Source: Roseateles_E cavernae (GTDB lineage Bacteria; Pseudomonadota; Gammaproteobacteria; Burkholderiales; Burkholderiaceae_C). Taken from it: a stretch of 64,000 nt of DNA. This document shows positions 1 to 7,829 of this stretch, one piece after another; the first letter of the stretch is position 1; every line of letters starts with the position of its first letter. The DNA lies in assembly GCF_040187885.1 (NCBI RefSeq), contig NZ_JBDPLH010000002.1:124001-188000 (forward strand), written 5' to 3'. Made by a program: the position numbers and the translations under genes. Under the pieces are notes generated by a model. That model worked only from the letters and a program-made list of their open reading frames with translations. It made no database searches and had not been told where the DNA came from.

Positions 1-565
1 TGTGAAGTCGGTCGACGAGCTGCAGCCCCTGCCCGGCGCGCTGGAGGCCGTGGCCCGGCTCAATCACGCCGGCTGGCACACGGTGATGGCCACCAACCAG
101 CCCGGCATCGGCCGCGGTCTGCTGGACATGGCCTCGCTCAACACCATCCATATGCGGCTCAACCAGCTGCTGGCCGAGAAGGGCGGGCGGCTCGACGCGG
201 CCTTCTTCTGCCCGCACACGCCCGAGGAAGGCTGTGCCTGCCGCAAGCCGCTGCCGGGCCTGATCCAGCAGATCGGCGAGCGCTTCGGCGCCGATCTGTC
301 CCTGGTCCATATGGTGGGCGCCTCGCTGCGCGATCTGCAGACCGCGCAGGCGGCCGGTTGCATCCCGCATCTGCTGCGCAGCGACCGGCTCGGCGCGCTC
401 GACGAGGCGCAGCTGGCGGCCCTGGTGGCCCAGGTGCCCGGCACCACGGTGCATGCGAATCTGGGGGCGTTCGCCGAATACCTGATCCAGCGCGATCGTC
501 GCGCCAAGGCGGATGCGCGCGGCGAGCAGATGACGCCCGACACCAGCCCCGGAGCGCTGGCTTGA
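1..565 (+). CDS. gmhB: D-glycero-beta-D-manno-heptose 1,7-bisphosphate 7-phosphatase (5' end cut by window)
   Basis: HAD-superfamily phosphatase of the ADP-heptose pathway. It removes the 7-phosphate of heptose bisphosphate in the cytoplasm to supply LPS inner-core heptose. The visible part carries the family signatures LPGALEAVARLNHAGW, a TNQPGIGRG motif, and the zinc-binding cysteine region FFCPHTPEEGCACRKP, with HAD motif III/IV region residues after it. The nucleophile motif DRDGT lies upstream of base 1, so the reading frame is open at the window edge and the first visible GTG is not the start. The stop at 563-565 is followed after 13 bp by a YgjP-type gene in the same direction. The plsC gene that often sits between them in related genomes is absent here. 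Confidence 0.9.
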   Translation, partial: VKSVDELQPLPGALEAVARLNHAGWHTVMATNQPGIGRGLLDMASLNTIHMRLNQLLAEKGGRLDAAFFCPHTPEEGCACRKPLPGLIQQIGERFGADLSLVHMVGASLRDLQTAQAAGCIPHLLRSDRLGALDEAQLAALVAQVPGTTVHANLGAFAEYLIQRDRRAKADARGEQMTPDTSPGALA

Positions 566-578
566 GCGACTGAGCGCG

Positions 579-1406
579 ATGTCGATGCTGAAGCGTCTGG
601 CCAGCCTGCTTCATGTGGATCAGCTCTCGCTGTTCGAGGCCGAGTCGTCGCCGCCGCCCGTCATCGCGGCGCCTGCCGCCACGCTGCCCCAGGCGCGCTC
701 GCAACGGGCCTTGCTGCTGGACGGCCACAGCGTTGGCTACGAACTCAGGCGCGCACGCCGGCGCAGCATTGGTTTCACCGTCAGCGCCGAGGGGCTGAAG
801 GTCAGCGCACCGCGCTGGGTCAGCGTGGCCGACATCGAGCAGGCGCTGCGCGACAAGCAGGGCTGGATCCTGCGCAAGCTGGTCGAGCAGCGCGAACGCA
901 CCCAGAGGCTGCAGGCGGCGCGCGTGGTCTGGGCCGATGGCGCCAGCCTGCCCTATCTGGGCGCGCCGCTGCGGCTGCGGCTGGGCGGCCTGGCGCACTA
1001 CGACGCCGAGGGTCGGGTCTTGCATCTGGGCCTGCCGCTGAGCGCGACGCCCGAGCAGATGCGCGACGCGGTCCAGGCCTGGCTGCAGCGCCAGGCGCGG
1101 GCACTGTTCGAGCGACGCTGCGCCCACTTCGCGACCGCGCTGGGCGTGCGCTATATCCGGCTCTCGCTGAGCTCGGCCCAGACCCGCTGGGGCAGCGCCA
1201 GCGCCAGCGGCGCGATCCGCCTGAACTGGCGGCTGATCCATTTCGCGCCGGCCATCATCGACTATGTGGTCGCCCACGAGCTGGCCCATCTGCGCGAGAT
1301 GAACCACAGCGCGCGCTTCTGGGAGGTGGTGCGCTCGGTCGTGCCCGACTACGAGCAGGCCCGCGAGCGGCTGCGCGACGAGGCCGTGCCTCAGCTGGAC
1401 AGCTAG
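579..1406 (+). CDS. YgjP-type zinc metallopeptidase (DUF45, M48-related)
   Basis: Predicted 275-residue zinc metalloprotease-like protein of the YgjP/WLM-related DUF45 family. It has HELAH at residues 233-237, giving zinc ligands H233 and H237 and catalytic E234, and a third candidate ligand in NHSARFW near residue 243. An RWGS motif at 203-206 is also typical of the family. The first 45 residues are variable and Pro/Ala rich. It starts 13 bp after gmhB and probably belongs to the same transcript. The cellular substrate is not known for the family; in other bacteria homologues are annotated only as predicted metal-dependent hydrolases. Confidence 0.85.
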   Translation: MSMLKRLASLLHVDQLSLFEAESSPPPVIAAPAATLPQARSQRALLLDGHSVGYELRRARRRSIGFTVSAEGLKVSAPRWVSVADIEQALRDKQGWILRKLVEQRERTQRLQAARVVWADGASLPYLGAPLRLRLGGLAHYDAEGRVLHLGLPLSATPEQMRDAVQAWLQRQARALFERRCAHFATALGVRYIRLSLSSAQTRWGSASASGAIRLNWRLIHFAPAIIDYVVAHELAHLREMNHSARFWEVVRSVVPDYEQARERLRDEAVPQLDS

Positions 1407-1651
1407 CGGCCTCTCCCTCTTTAGGGGGGCTTGTTACCGGGCGTGACGGCAAGCACACTGCGACCCACAAGCTGTCATCACGAAGCATCTGAGTCCGGCG
1501 TCAGTCTTTGCCGTTCTCCCGGTGGCACCACGGCCCCCAGGTTTCCTGGGTAGACCCTGGCAGCTGCACCGAAAAGTGGATGCGTCGTCAAAGATCAGAC
1601 CGCCGCCGCCCGCTCACGCGGTCGGCGGCGGCCACTGACTCTCCCCAGGCC
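1407..1651. other. Intergenic stretch with no recognised feature
   Basis: This 245-bp gap separates the convergent YgjP-type gene and MBL hydrolase. A weak CCCTC/GGGGG hairpin lies around 1410-1430 but has no T-tract. No convincing gene, RNA or repeat was seen on either strand. Confidence 0.4.
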
Positions 1652-2710
1652 TCACACCGCCGAGAAGCGGTACACCCCATCATCATCGAGTCGCCGCAGC
1701 AGCAGGCCGGCCAGCCACAGCGCGTTCAGATGCGCGACCGACTCGCCCATCGCGAAGGTGGTCTGGTGCAGGTCCAGCTTGCGCTTGAACAGCACATCGA
1801 GCAGCTCGGCCGCATGGCAGGGCTTGGCCGCGCAGGCCTCGGCCACCTCGGCCAGGCGTTCGTCATGGTGTTCGCGCAGCTGGTCGACCCGCGCATGCAG
1901 GCCGCGGAAGGGCTTGCCATGCGAGGGCAGCACCAGGGTGTCGCCGGGCAGGTCCAGCATGTGCTGCAGCGAGGCCAGGTAGAGGCTCAGCGGGTCGGCC
2001 TCGGGCTCGACATCGACCACCGAGACATTGGTCGAGATGCGCGGTAGCACCATATCGCCGGAGATCAGCAAGCCCAGCGTCTCGCAGTGCAGGCTGATGT
2101 GCTCGGGCGCATGGCCGAAGCCGGCGATGCAGCTCCAGTCATGGCCGCCGATGCGCAGCCGTGCGCCGCCCATCAGGCGGCGGAAGCTGCTCGGCACGGC
2201 CGGCACCATGCTGGGGTAGTAGCTGGCGCGGCCGCGGATCTTGGCCAGGGCCTCCGGGTCGCTCAGGCCGTGGCTGGCGAAGAAGGCGGCGGCCGCCTCG
2301 CCGCCCATGCCCACCGTCGAGCCGCTGGCCAGGCGGGCCAGATGGAAGTCGGTGGCGCTGATCCACAGCCGGCATTGCCATGTCTCGGTCAGCCAATAGG
2401 CCAGGCCCATATGGTCGGGATGGAAGTGCGTGACGATCACCCGCAGCACCGGCAGGCCGTCCAGATGCTTGGCAAACACCTGTTCCCAGTTTGCCTTGGT
2501 AGCGTCGCTGCTGATGCCGCAGTCGATGATGCTCCAGCCGGCCTGACCGTCGATCTCGTCGCGCAACAGCCAGAGATTGATATGGTCCAGCGCGAACGGC
2601 AGGCCCATGCGCAGCCAGCGCACGCCGGGCGCGATCTCCAGCACCGCGCCGGGCTCGGGCAGGGCGTCGCCCAGGGGGTAGGAAAGTTCGGATTCGCGTC
2701 GGTTCGCCAT
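1652..2710 (-). CDS. MBL-fold metallo-hydrolase
   Basis: Metallo-beta-lactamase-fold hydrolase of 352 residues, similar in layout to LACTB2/glyoxalase-II-like proteins. The metal-binding motif THFHPDH sits at residues 94-100 (H95, H97, D99, H100), with a later GFGHAPEHISLH histidine region and a SHG motif near the C terminus. The start at 2710 (MANRRES) is chosen because it places the gene just outside the palindrome shared with liuR; an open frame extends 50 codons further but would run through the divergent gene's start. It is transcribed divergently from a LiuR-type regulator, a pairing that suggests a role linked to acyl-CoA or branched-chain amino acid catabolism. The substrate is not known. 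Confidence 0.85.
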   Translation of the reverse strand: MANRRESELSYPLGDALPEPGAVLEIAPGVRWLRMGLPFALDHINLWLLRDEIDGQAGWSIIDCGISSDATKANWEQVFAKHLDGLPVLRVIVTHFHPDHMGLAYWLTETWQCRLWISATDFHLARLASGSTVGMGGEAAAAFFASHGLSDPEALAKIRGRASYYPSMVPAVPSSFRRLMGGARLRIGGHDWSCIAGFGHAPEHISLHCETLGLLISGDMVLPRISTNVSVVDVEPEADPLSLYLASLQHMLDLPGDTLVLPSHGKPFRGLHARVDQLREHHDERLAEVAEACAAKPCHAAELLDVLFKRKLDLHQTTFAMGESVAHLNALWLAGLLLRRLDDDGVYRFSAV

Positions 2711-2736
2711 GGTGTGCTCGTGCCTTAGACTTCCGT

Positions 2737-2750
2737 TTACGTTAACGTCA
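2737..2750. promoter_or_regulatory. Palindromic operator between the MBL gene and liuR
   Basis: The sequence TTACGTTAACGTCA is a near-perfect inverted repeat with an exact core ACGTTAACGT at 2739-2748. It lies in the 61-bp gap between divergent start codons (2710 and 2772). MerR regulators bind such dyads between promoter elements, and LiuR-type operators are of this ACGT-rich kind. It probably controls both genes. Confidence 0.6.
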
Positions 2751-2771
2751 TCCTTCAGCGCCAGTGTAGCC

Positions 2772-3200
2772 ATGAGCCCAGCCTCCCGCTCGACCCCCTC
2801 CGCCGAGAGCTCCGGCCGCCTGTTCACCATCACCGAGCTGGCCGCCGAGTTCGACATCACGCCGCGCGCGATCCGTTTCTACGAGGACATGGGCCTGCTC
2901 GAACCCAGCCGCGACGGGCGCAACCGCGTCTACACCCACCGCGACCGCACCCGCCTGAAGCTGACCCTGCGCGGCAAGCGTCTGGGCCTGAGCCTGCAGG
3001 AGGTCAAGCAGCTGGTGGACATGTATGACTCCGAGTCCGACGCTGCGCCGCAGCTGACCGCCTTTCTCGAAGTGCTGCGCCAGCACCGTCGCCAGCTGGA
3101 GCAGCAGCTCGACGATATCGAGGTCACCTTGGCCGAGATCAGCCAGCATGAGGAGCGCTGCGAAGCGCTGCTGGCGGAAGCGGCGCAGAAGCAGGCCTGA
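2772..3200 (+). CDS. liuR: MerR-family regulator, LiuR type
   Basis: Transcription regulator of 142 residues. An N-terminal MerR winged helix-turn-helix (about 17-85) contains FTITELAAEFDITPRAIRFY and RNRVYTHRDR, followed by a C-terminal coiled-coil dimerisation helix rich in Leu, Gln and Glu. The sequence closely fits the LiuR regulators of leucine and isovalerate degradation in beta- and gammaproteobacteria. The start MSPASRS at 2772 is preferred over an upstream in-frame Met at 2709, which would overlap the operator. Downstream is a convergent esterase with stops abutting at 3200/3201, so the liu catabolic operon itself is not adjacent here. The specific LiuR role is an inference from sequence pattern. 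Confidence 0.75.
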   Translation: MSPASRSTPSAESSGRLFTITELAAEFDITPRAIRFYEDMGLLEPSRDGRNRVYTHRDRTRLKLTLRGKRLGLSLQEVKQLVDMYDSESDAAPQLTAFLEVLRQHRRQLEQQLDDIEVTLAEISQHEERCEALLAEAAQKQA

Positions 3201-3878
3201 TCAGGCGAGCAGCACCCGCAGCAGCCAGGCGTTCAGGTCCGCGACCTCCTCGTTGCACAGCGAGTGCTCCATCGGATAGTCGTGCCACTCGGGCGCGTAG
3301 CCCAGGCGCTCCAGCTCGGCGCGGGCCGCGTGGGCGCGCTCCAGCGGCACGACCGGGTCCTGCAGGCCGTGGGCCAGGAAGATCGGCAGATCGGCATTGG
3401 CCGGGTGGCGCTCGGCCGCCGTGCTGGGCAGCAGCGGCAGATAGCCGGACAGGCCGATGATGCCGGCCAGGCGCTGGGGGTGGCGCAGCCCCGTCATCAA
3501 GGCCATCGCGCAGCCCTGCGAGAAGCCCATCAGCACGATGCGCGAGGCCGGGATGCCGCGCGCGATCTCGCGCGCGATCAAGGCTTCGATGGCCTGCTGC
3601 GAGGCGCGCAGACCGGCCTCGTCCTCCTGGCGGTCCAGCGCGGTGCCGCGGATGTCGTACCAGGCCGGCATGCGGTAGCCGCCGTTGATGGTCACCGGCA
3701 TCACCGGCGCGTTCGGCAGCACGCAGCGCAGGCCGCCGCCCTGCGCCAGCAGCGGGCCCAGGTCCAGGGCCTCGCAGACCGGCACGAAGTCGCTGCCATC
3801 GGCGCCCAGGCCGTGCAGCACGATCAGGCTGGCGCTCGGTTCGGCGGGGGTTTGCAGTTCTAGGGTTTCCAGTGTCAT
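3201..3878 (-). CDS. Carboxylesterase / phospholipase, alpha/beta hydrolase
   Basis: Cytoplasmic 225-residue carboxylesterase of the EstB / acyl-protein thioesterase type. It hydrolyses short-chain esters or acyl groups. The nucleophile elbow GFSQG has Ser at residue 120, an oxyanion motif HGLGADGSDF occurs near residues 22-31, and the catalytic Asp (HGLQDPVVP) and His (MEHSLC) follow in the C-terminal third. MTLETLE at 3878 is chosen as start; a Met six codons upstream is possible. The gene converges on liuR and is divergent from the YcaQ-type gene with a 61-bp gap. Confidence 0.88.
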   Translation of the reverse strand: MTLETLELQTPAEPSASLIVLHGLGADGSDFVPVCEALDLGPLLAQGGGLRCVLPNAPVMPVTINGGYRMPAWYDIRGTALDRQEDEAGLRASQQAIEALIAREIARGIPASRIVLMGFSQGCAMALMTGLRHPQRLAGIIGLSGYLPLLPSTAAERHPANADLPIFLAHGLQDPVVPLERAHAARAELERLGYAPEWHDYPMEHSLCNEEVADLNAWLLRVLLA

Positions 3879-3939
3879 GGCCCGGATGCTACGCAAATTA
3901 GACTACTGGACAAATAAACAGTTTCAGGAGTTGCCCGCC

Positions 3940-5037
3940 ATGGCCAGGAAAGTGATCACGCTGGACGATCTGCGCCGCCACGCGGTGGCCCGCAGCCTGT
4001 TCAAGCCGACCAGCCTGCCGCAGGCGATCCGGCGCCTGGGCTTTGTGCAGGCCGACCCGATCCGCGCGCCGGCCCGTGCGCAAGACCTGACCCTGCGGCT
4101 GCGGGTGCGCGACTACCGGGTCGGCGACCTGGAGCGGCGCTATGCGCGGCTCCAGGTCGAGGAGGATTGCCTGGTCAACTACGGCTTTCTGCCGCGCGAG
4201 CACCTGCGCCTGATGCACCCGCGCCAGGCCGAGCGCCGCTGGGATCAGGAGACCGAACGCCGCGCTAGCGCGGTGCTGGACTTTGTGCGCGCCTGCGGCG
4301 AGGCCCACCCGCGCCAGGTGCAGGCCGAGTTCGACCATGGCAGCACCCGCAACGCCTGGGGCGGCAGCTCGAACGCGGTGACCCAGCTGCTGGACGGCAT
4401 GCATTACCGCGGCCTGCTGCGGGTGGTGCGGCGCGAGCAGGGCCTGCGCGTCTATGCCGCGGCGGCGCATCCGCCGGATCCGCGCGAGCCGGCCGAGAAG
4501 GCCCGGGCGCTGGTCGATCTGGTGCTGGCCAAGTACGCGCCGCTGCCCTCGCGCAGCCTGGGCCAGCTGTGCAGCCATCTGGGCTATGGCGCCCCGCATC
4601 TGCACGCCGAGATCAGGCAGGCCCTGGCGAGCGCCCGCGAGCGGCTGCCCAGTGTCGAGCTGGACGGCCAGGCCTGGCTCTGGCCCGAGGGCGAGGATCC
4701 GCGCTCGCGGCGCTGGCAGTTTGACGAGGAGCTGCGCCTGCTGGCCCCCTTCGACCCCATCGTCTGGGACCGGCTGCGCTTCGAGCGCTTCTGGGGCTGG
4801 GCCTACCGTTTCGAAGCCTACACACCGGCGCCCAAGCGCAAGCTCGGCTATTACGCGCTGCCGCTGCTGTGGCGCGGCCAGGTGCTGGGCTGGGGCAATC
4901 TGGCGGCGCTGGACGGGCGGCTGCAGGCCCAGATCGCCTATGTCGCCGGCAGGCCGCCGCGCGAGGCCGGCCATGCCCAGGCGCTGCAGGCCGAGCTGGC
5001 CCGCATGGCGGAGTTCCTCGGCCTGGCGCCGCCTTGA
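3940..5037 (+). CDS. YcaQ-type DNA glycosylase (AlkZ-like, winged-helix HTH_42)
   Basis: Protein of 365 residues of the AlkZ-like/YcaQ family, monofunctional DNA glycosylases that in E. coli unhook interstrand crosslinks and excise bulky N7-alkylguanines. The active-site Q-phi-D motif is visible as QAD at residues 37-39 inside FVQADPIRAPARAQD, followed by the family pattern YARLQVEEDCLVNYGFLPRE. Winged-helix repeats make up the remainder, ending with the YKLGYYALP-like block (RKLGYYALPLLWR). The start MARKV at 3940 has a GGAG ribosome site 10 bp upstream; the longer open frame overlaps the divergent esterase. It probably acts alone in repair of alkylated or crosslinked DNA. Confidence 0.85.
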   Translation: MARKVITLDDLRRHAVARSLFKPTSLPQAIRRLGFVQADPIRAPARAQDLTLRLRVRDYRVGDLERRYARLQVEEDCLVNYGFLPREHLRLMHPRQAERRWDQETERRASAVLDFVRACGEAHPRQVQAEFDHGSTRNAWGGSSNAVTQLLDGMHYRGLLRVVRREQGLRVYAAAAHPPDPREPAEKARALVDLVLAKYAPLPSRSLGQLCSHLGYGAPHLHAEIRQALASARERLPSVELDGQAWLWPEGEDPRSRRWQFDEELRLLAPFDPIVWDRLRFERFWGWAYRFEAYTPAPKRKLGYYALPLLWRGQVLGWGNLAALDGRLQAQIAYVAGRPPREAGHAQALQAELARMAEFLGLAPP

Positions 5038-5072
5038 TCCAGCGTCTTATGCCGGCGTCTTGTGCCGGCATC

Positions 5073-7829
5073 TTAGGGCGCCGTGGCGCTGGTCAGCGCC
5101 GCCACCCGCGCCACCATCTCGGCCGGCGCGAACGGTTTTTCCAGCACCGCGCAGCCGGCCTCGCGCAGGAACTCGGCCGCGCCCGGGCTCAGGGTGTCGC
5201 CGGTGACGAAGAGCATGCGGGTGGCCAGCTGCGGCTGGCGCTCGCGCACCGCGCGCCACAGCGCCGCGCCGTCCATGCCGGGCATGCGCAGATCGCTGAC
5301 GATGGCCTCGAAGCGCGCTTCCTCCAGCAGCTCCAGCGCCACCAGACCGGACTCGGCCGTCATCACCTCGTAGCCGGCGCCCTCCAGCGCCTCGCGCATC
5401 AGCGCGGCCAGCTCGGTCTCGTCGTCCACCACCAGGATGCGCAGCTGCTGGGGCGCGTCGGCGATCGGCGCCGGCGCGGCCGCGGCCGGCTGGGTGCCGC
5501 CGGCCAGCGGCAGGCGCAGCAGAAAGCTGGCGCCATCGGCCGTGTCCTCCAGCAGCAGCTCGCCGCCATGCTCGCGCGCGACGCCGCGCGCCACCGCCAG
5601 CCCGAGGCCGGTGCCCTGCAGCTCGCCGGCGCCCTTGGTCGTGAAGAAGGGTGTGAAGATGCGCTCGCGCAGGCCCGGCGCGATGCCGGGGCCGTTGTCG
5701 GCCACGCGCAGCCAGACGCGCTGGCCGTCCTCAGCCAGGCCGCTGGCGATGCGGATGCGGCGCTCGCCGTCCTGGCTGCTCAGCGCCTGCTGGGCATTGA
5801 CGATCAGATTCATCACCAGCTGGCCCAGCCGGTCGGGGTCGGCCGGCAGCTCGGGCAGGTCGGCGGCCAGCGCCAGCTCCAGCGTGATGCCGCCGGAGCG
5901 CAGGCTGTAGCCGAGCAGCTCGACGGCGGCGCGCACCAGCTCGTTGAGCGGCACGGCGGCGCGGGTCTCGGGCTTGGCGCGCGCCATGTTCAAAAAAGTT
6001 CGCACGATGCGGCCGCAGCGCTCGGCGGCCTCGCGGATGCGGCGCGCGTCGTCGCCCAAGGCGCCGCCGGCGGCCTTGCCTTCGAGCAGCGCGGCCCGGC
6101 CCAGCACGATGGACAGCGGGTTGTTCAGCTCATGGGCGACGCCGGCCAGCAGGCTGCCCATCGCGGTCAGCTTCTCGCTCTGGCGCAGCGCCTCGCGCTG
6201 GCGCTCGATCTCCTGCTGGGCCTGCTGGCGCTCGCTGACATCGTTGATGAAGGCGGTGTAGTGGTGGCTGCCGGCCACATCGGTGCGGGCCAGCACCATC
6301 TCGATCGGGAACTCGCTGCCGTCGGCGCGCCGCCCGCTCATCTCCAGGCGCTTGCCGGCCAGCTGCATCGCGCCGCTGCCACGCACCCGGGCCATGCCGG
6401 CCTCGTGTGCCGCGCGCAGGCGTTCGGGAATGATCAGCTCGCCGACCGAGCGGCCCAGCACCGCGCTGCGCGGGTGGCCGAACATCGCGGCCGCCGCCGG
6501 GTTCCACTCGACCACCCGGCCGCTCTCGTCGGTGCTGATGATGGCGGCTAGCGCATGGTCGACGATGGCGGACTTGTAGGCCTCGCTGCGGCGCTCGCGC
6601 TCGCGCGCCTCCTGCTGCGCGGCGAAGGTGGCGCTGACCACGTCGACCCAGGGCTGCCAGCGCGCGTTCAGCCGCGGCGCGGGCGCGGTCGCGTCGCGCG
6701 AGCGCTCGAACAGATAGCGCATCACCGCCAGCGCCGGCTCGATCACGCGCCGGCGCAGCAGCCACTGGCCCAGCAGGATCAGGGCCAGCAGGCCGCAGGC
6801 GATCAGGCCGAAGGGCAGCAGCTCGGGCGCGATGCGGGTCAGCAGGGCGGCCTCCGACTGCGTGGCCACCAGGGTCCAGGGCGCGCTGCGCAGCGGCAGC
6901 GCCAGCAGGCGCTGGCCCTGGTCGGCCAGTGCGCCGCCCTCCAGCCCCAGGGCCCGCTCCAGCACCTCGGGACCGTGGAGCAGCGCGCCGGGCCGGTCTT
7001 GCAGAATCGGCCGGCCGTCCTCGCCCAGCAGCCACCAGCGCCAGCCGCCGTCCATCAGCTTGGCGGCACGGCTCAGATCGCTCAGGCGCAGCTCGGTGGC
7101 CACCAGGCCGCGGAATTCCTCGCCGGCATAGACCGGCGCGCCATGCACCAGCCGGCCCTCGGCCGCGCGGCTCAGCCAGAAGCTGCGCTGCGCGTTGTTG
7201 CGATCCGGCGTGGCGGCGCCGAACTCGGCCTGCGCATACCAGGCGTCCAGCGCGTCGCCCAGCTCGGGCCGGCCCAGGCCCAGCAGCACATTGCCGCTGG
7301 GCAGCCAGGGGTAGAGCAGGGCATGGCGCTGTGGCCAGGCCAGCCAGTAGGAGCGGGCCAGGTCGGCATGGCGGTTGTGGGCGGCTTCGGCCAGCGCCGC
7401 AAAGGCCTGCAGCCGCCACAGCGCCGCCATATCGGGTCGCTCGGCGCCGGGCCACAGCAGCTGGGCCAGGCCCGGCTGCAGCAGCTGCGGCAGTTCGTCC
7501 AGGGTGTAGCCGCCGTCGCGCGCGCGCAGCGCCTCGGCCAGCAGCGCGTCGGGCGCGCGCGCCGGCGTGATCAGCTCGCGCTCGGCGAAGCGCCGCAGGT
7601 CCTGCACATGGTCCTCGGCGGCGCGCGCCAGCGCCTGCAGCGCCGCGCGCTGGCGCGCCGCGCCGCGCTCCAGCTCGCCGACCGCATTGCGGTGGGCGGC
7701 TAGGCCCTGGCCGAGGCCCAGCAGCAGCACCAGCAGCAGCAGCGGCAGGCTGACCAGCCACAGCAGGCGGTGGTAGCGCTGCACCAGCCGTGCGGCGCTG
7801 CTGGCATGCAGATCGGTGGGCGGGGTCAT
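5073..7829 (-). CDS. PAS-domain hybrid sensor histidine kinase (paralogue A)
   Basis: Membrane hybrid kinase of 918 residues. The layout is TM1 (about 22-47), a large periplasmic sensor region, TM2 (about 335-357), a PAS domain (about 415-540), HisKA with phospho-acceptor H566 in GVAHELNNPL, HATPase_c with DNGPGI and GTGLGL boxes, and a C-terminal receiver with acceptor D846 in SDLRMPG. Its start overlaps the end of the next hybrid kinase by 4 bp (ATGA). The two are clear paralogues over PAS, kinase and receiver, and diverge in the periplasmic part, suggesting different ligands. The ligand is unknown. The partner is most likely the OmpR-type regulator upstream in the operon. Confidence 0.9.
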   Translation of the reverse strand: MTPPTDLHASSAARLVQRYHRLLWLVSLPLLLLVLLLGLGQGLAAHRNAVGELERGAARQRAALQALARAAEDHVQDLRRFAERELITPARAPDALLAEALRARDGGYTLDELPQLLQPGLAQLLWPGAERPDMAALWRLQAFAALAEAAHNRHADLARSYWLAWPQRHALLYPWLPSGNVLLGLGRPELGDALDAWYAQAEFGAATPDRNNAQRSFWLSRAAEGRLVHGAPVYAGEEFRGLVATELRLSDLSRAAKLMDGGWRWWLLGEDGRPILQDRPGALLHGPEVLERALGLEGGALADQGQRLLALPLRSAPWTLVATQSEAALLTRIAPELLPFGLIACGLLALILLGQWLLRRRVIEPALAVMRYLFERSRDATAPAPRLNARWQPWVDVVSATFAAQQEARERERRSEAYKSAIVDHALAAIISTDESGRVVEWNPAAAAMFGHPRSAVLGRSVGELIIPERLRAAHEAGMARVRGSGAMQLAGKRLEMSGRRADGSEFPIEMVLARTDVAGSHHYTAFINDVSERQQAQQEIERQREALRQSEKLTAMGSLLAGVAHELNNPLSIVLGRAALLEGKAAGGALGDDARRIREAAERCGRIVRTFLNMARAKPETRAAVPLNELVRAAVELLGYSLRSGGITLELALAADLPELPADPDRLGQLVMNLIVNAQQALSSQDGERRIRIASGLAEDGQRVWLRVADNGPGIAPGLRERIFTPFFTTKGAGELQGTGLGLAVARGVAREHGGELLLEDTADGASFLLRLPLAGGTQPAAAAPAPIADAPQQLRILVVDDETELAALMREALEGAGYEVMTAESGLVALELLEEARFEAIVSDLRMPGMDGAALWRAVRERQPQLATRMLFVTGDTLSPGAAEFLREAGCAVLEKPFAPAEMVARVAALTSATAP

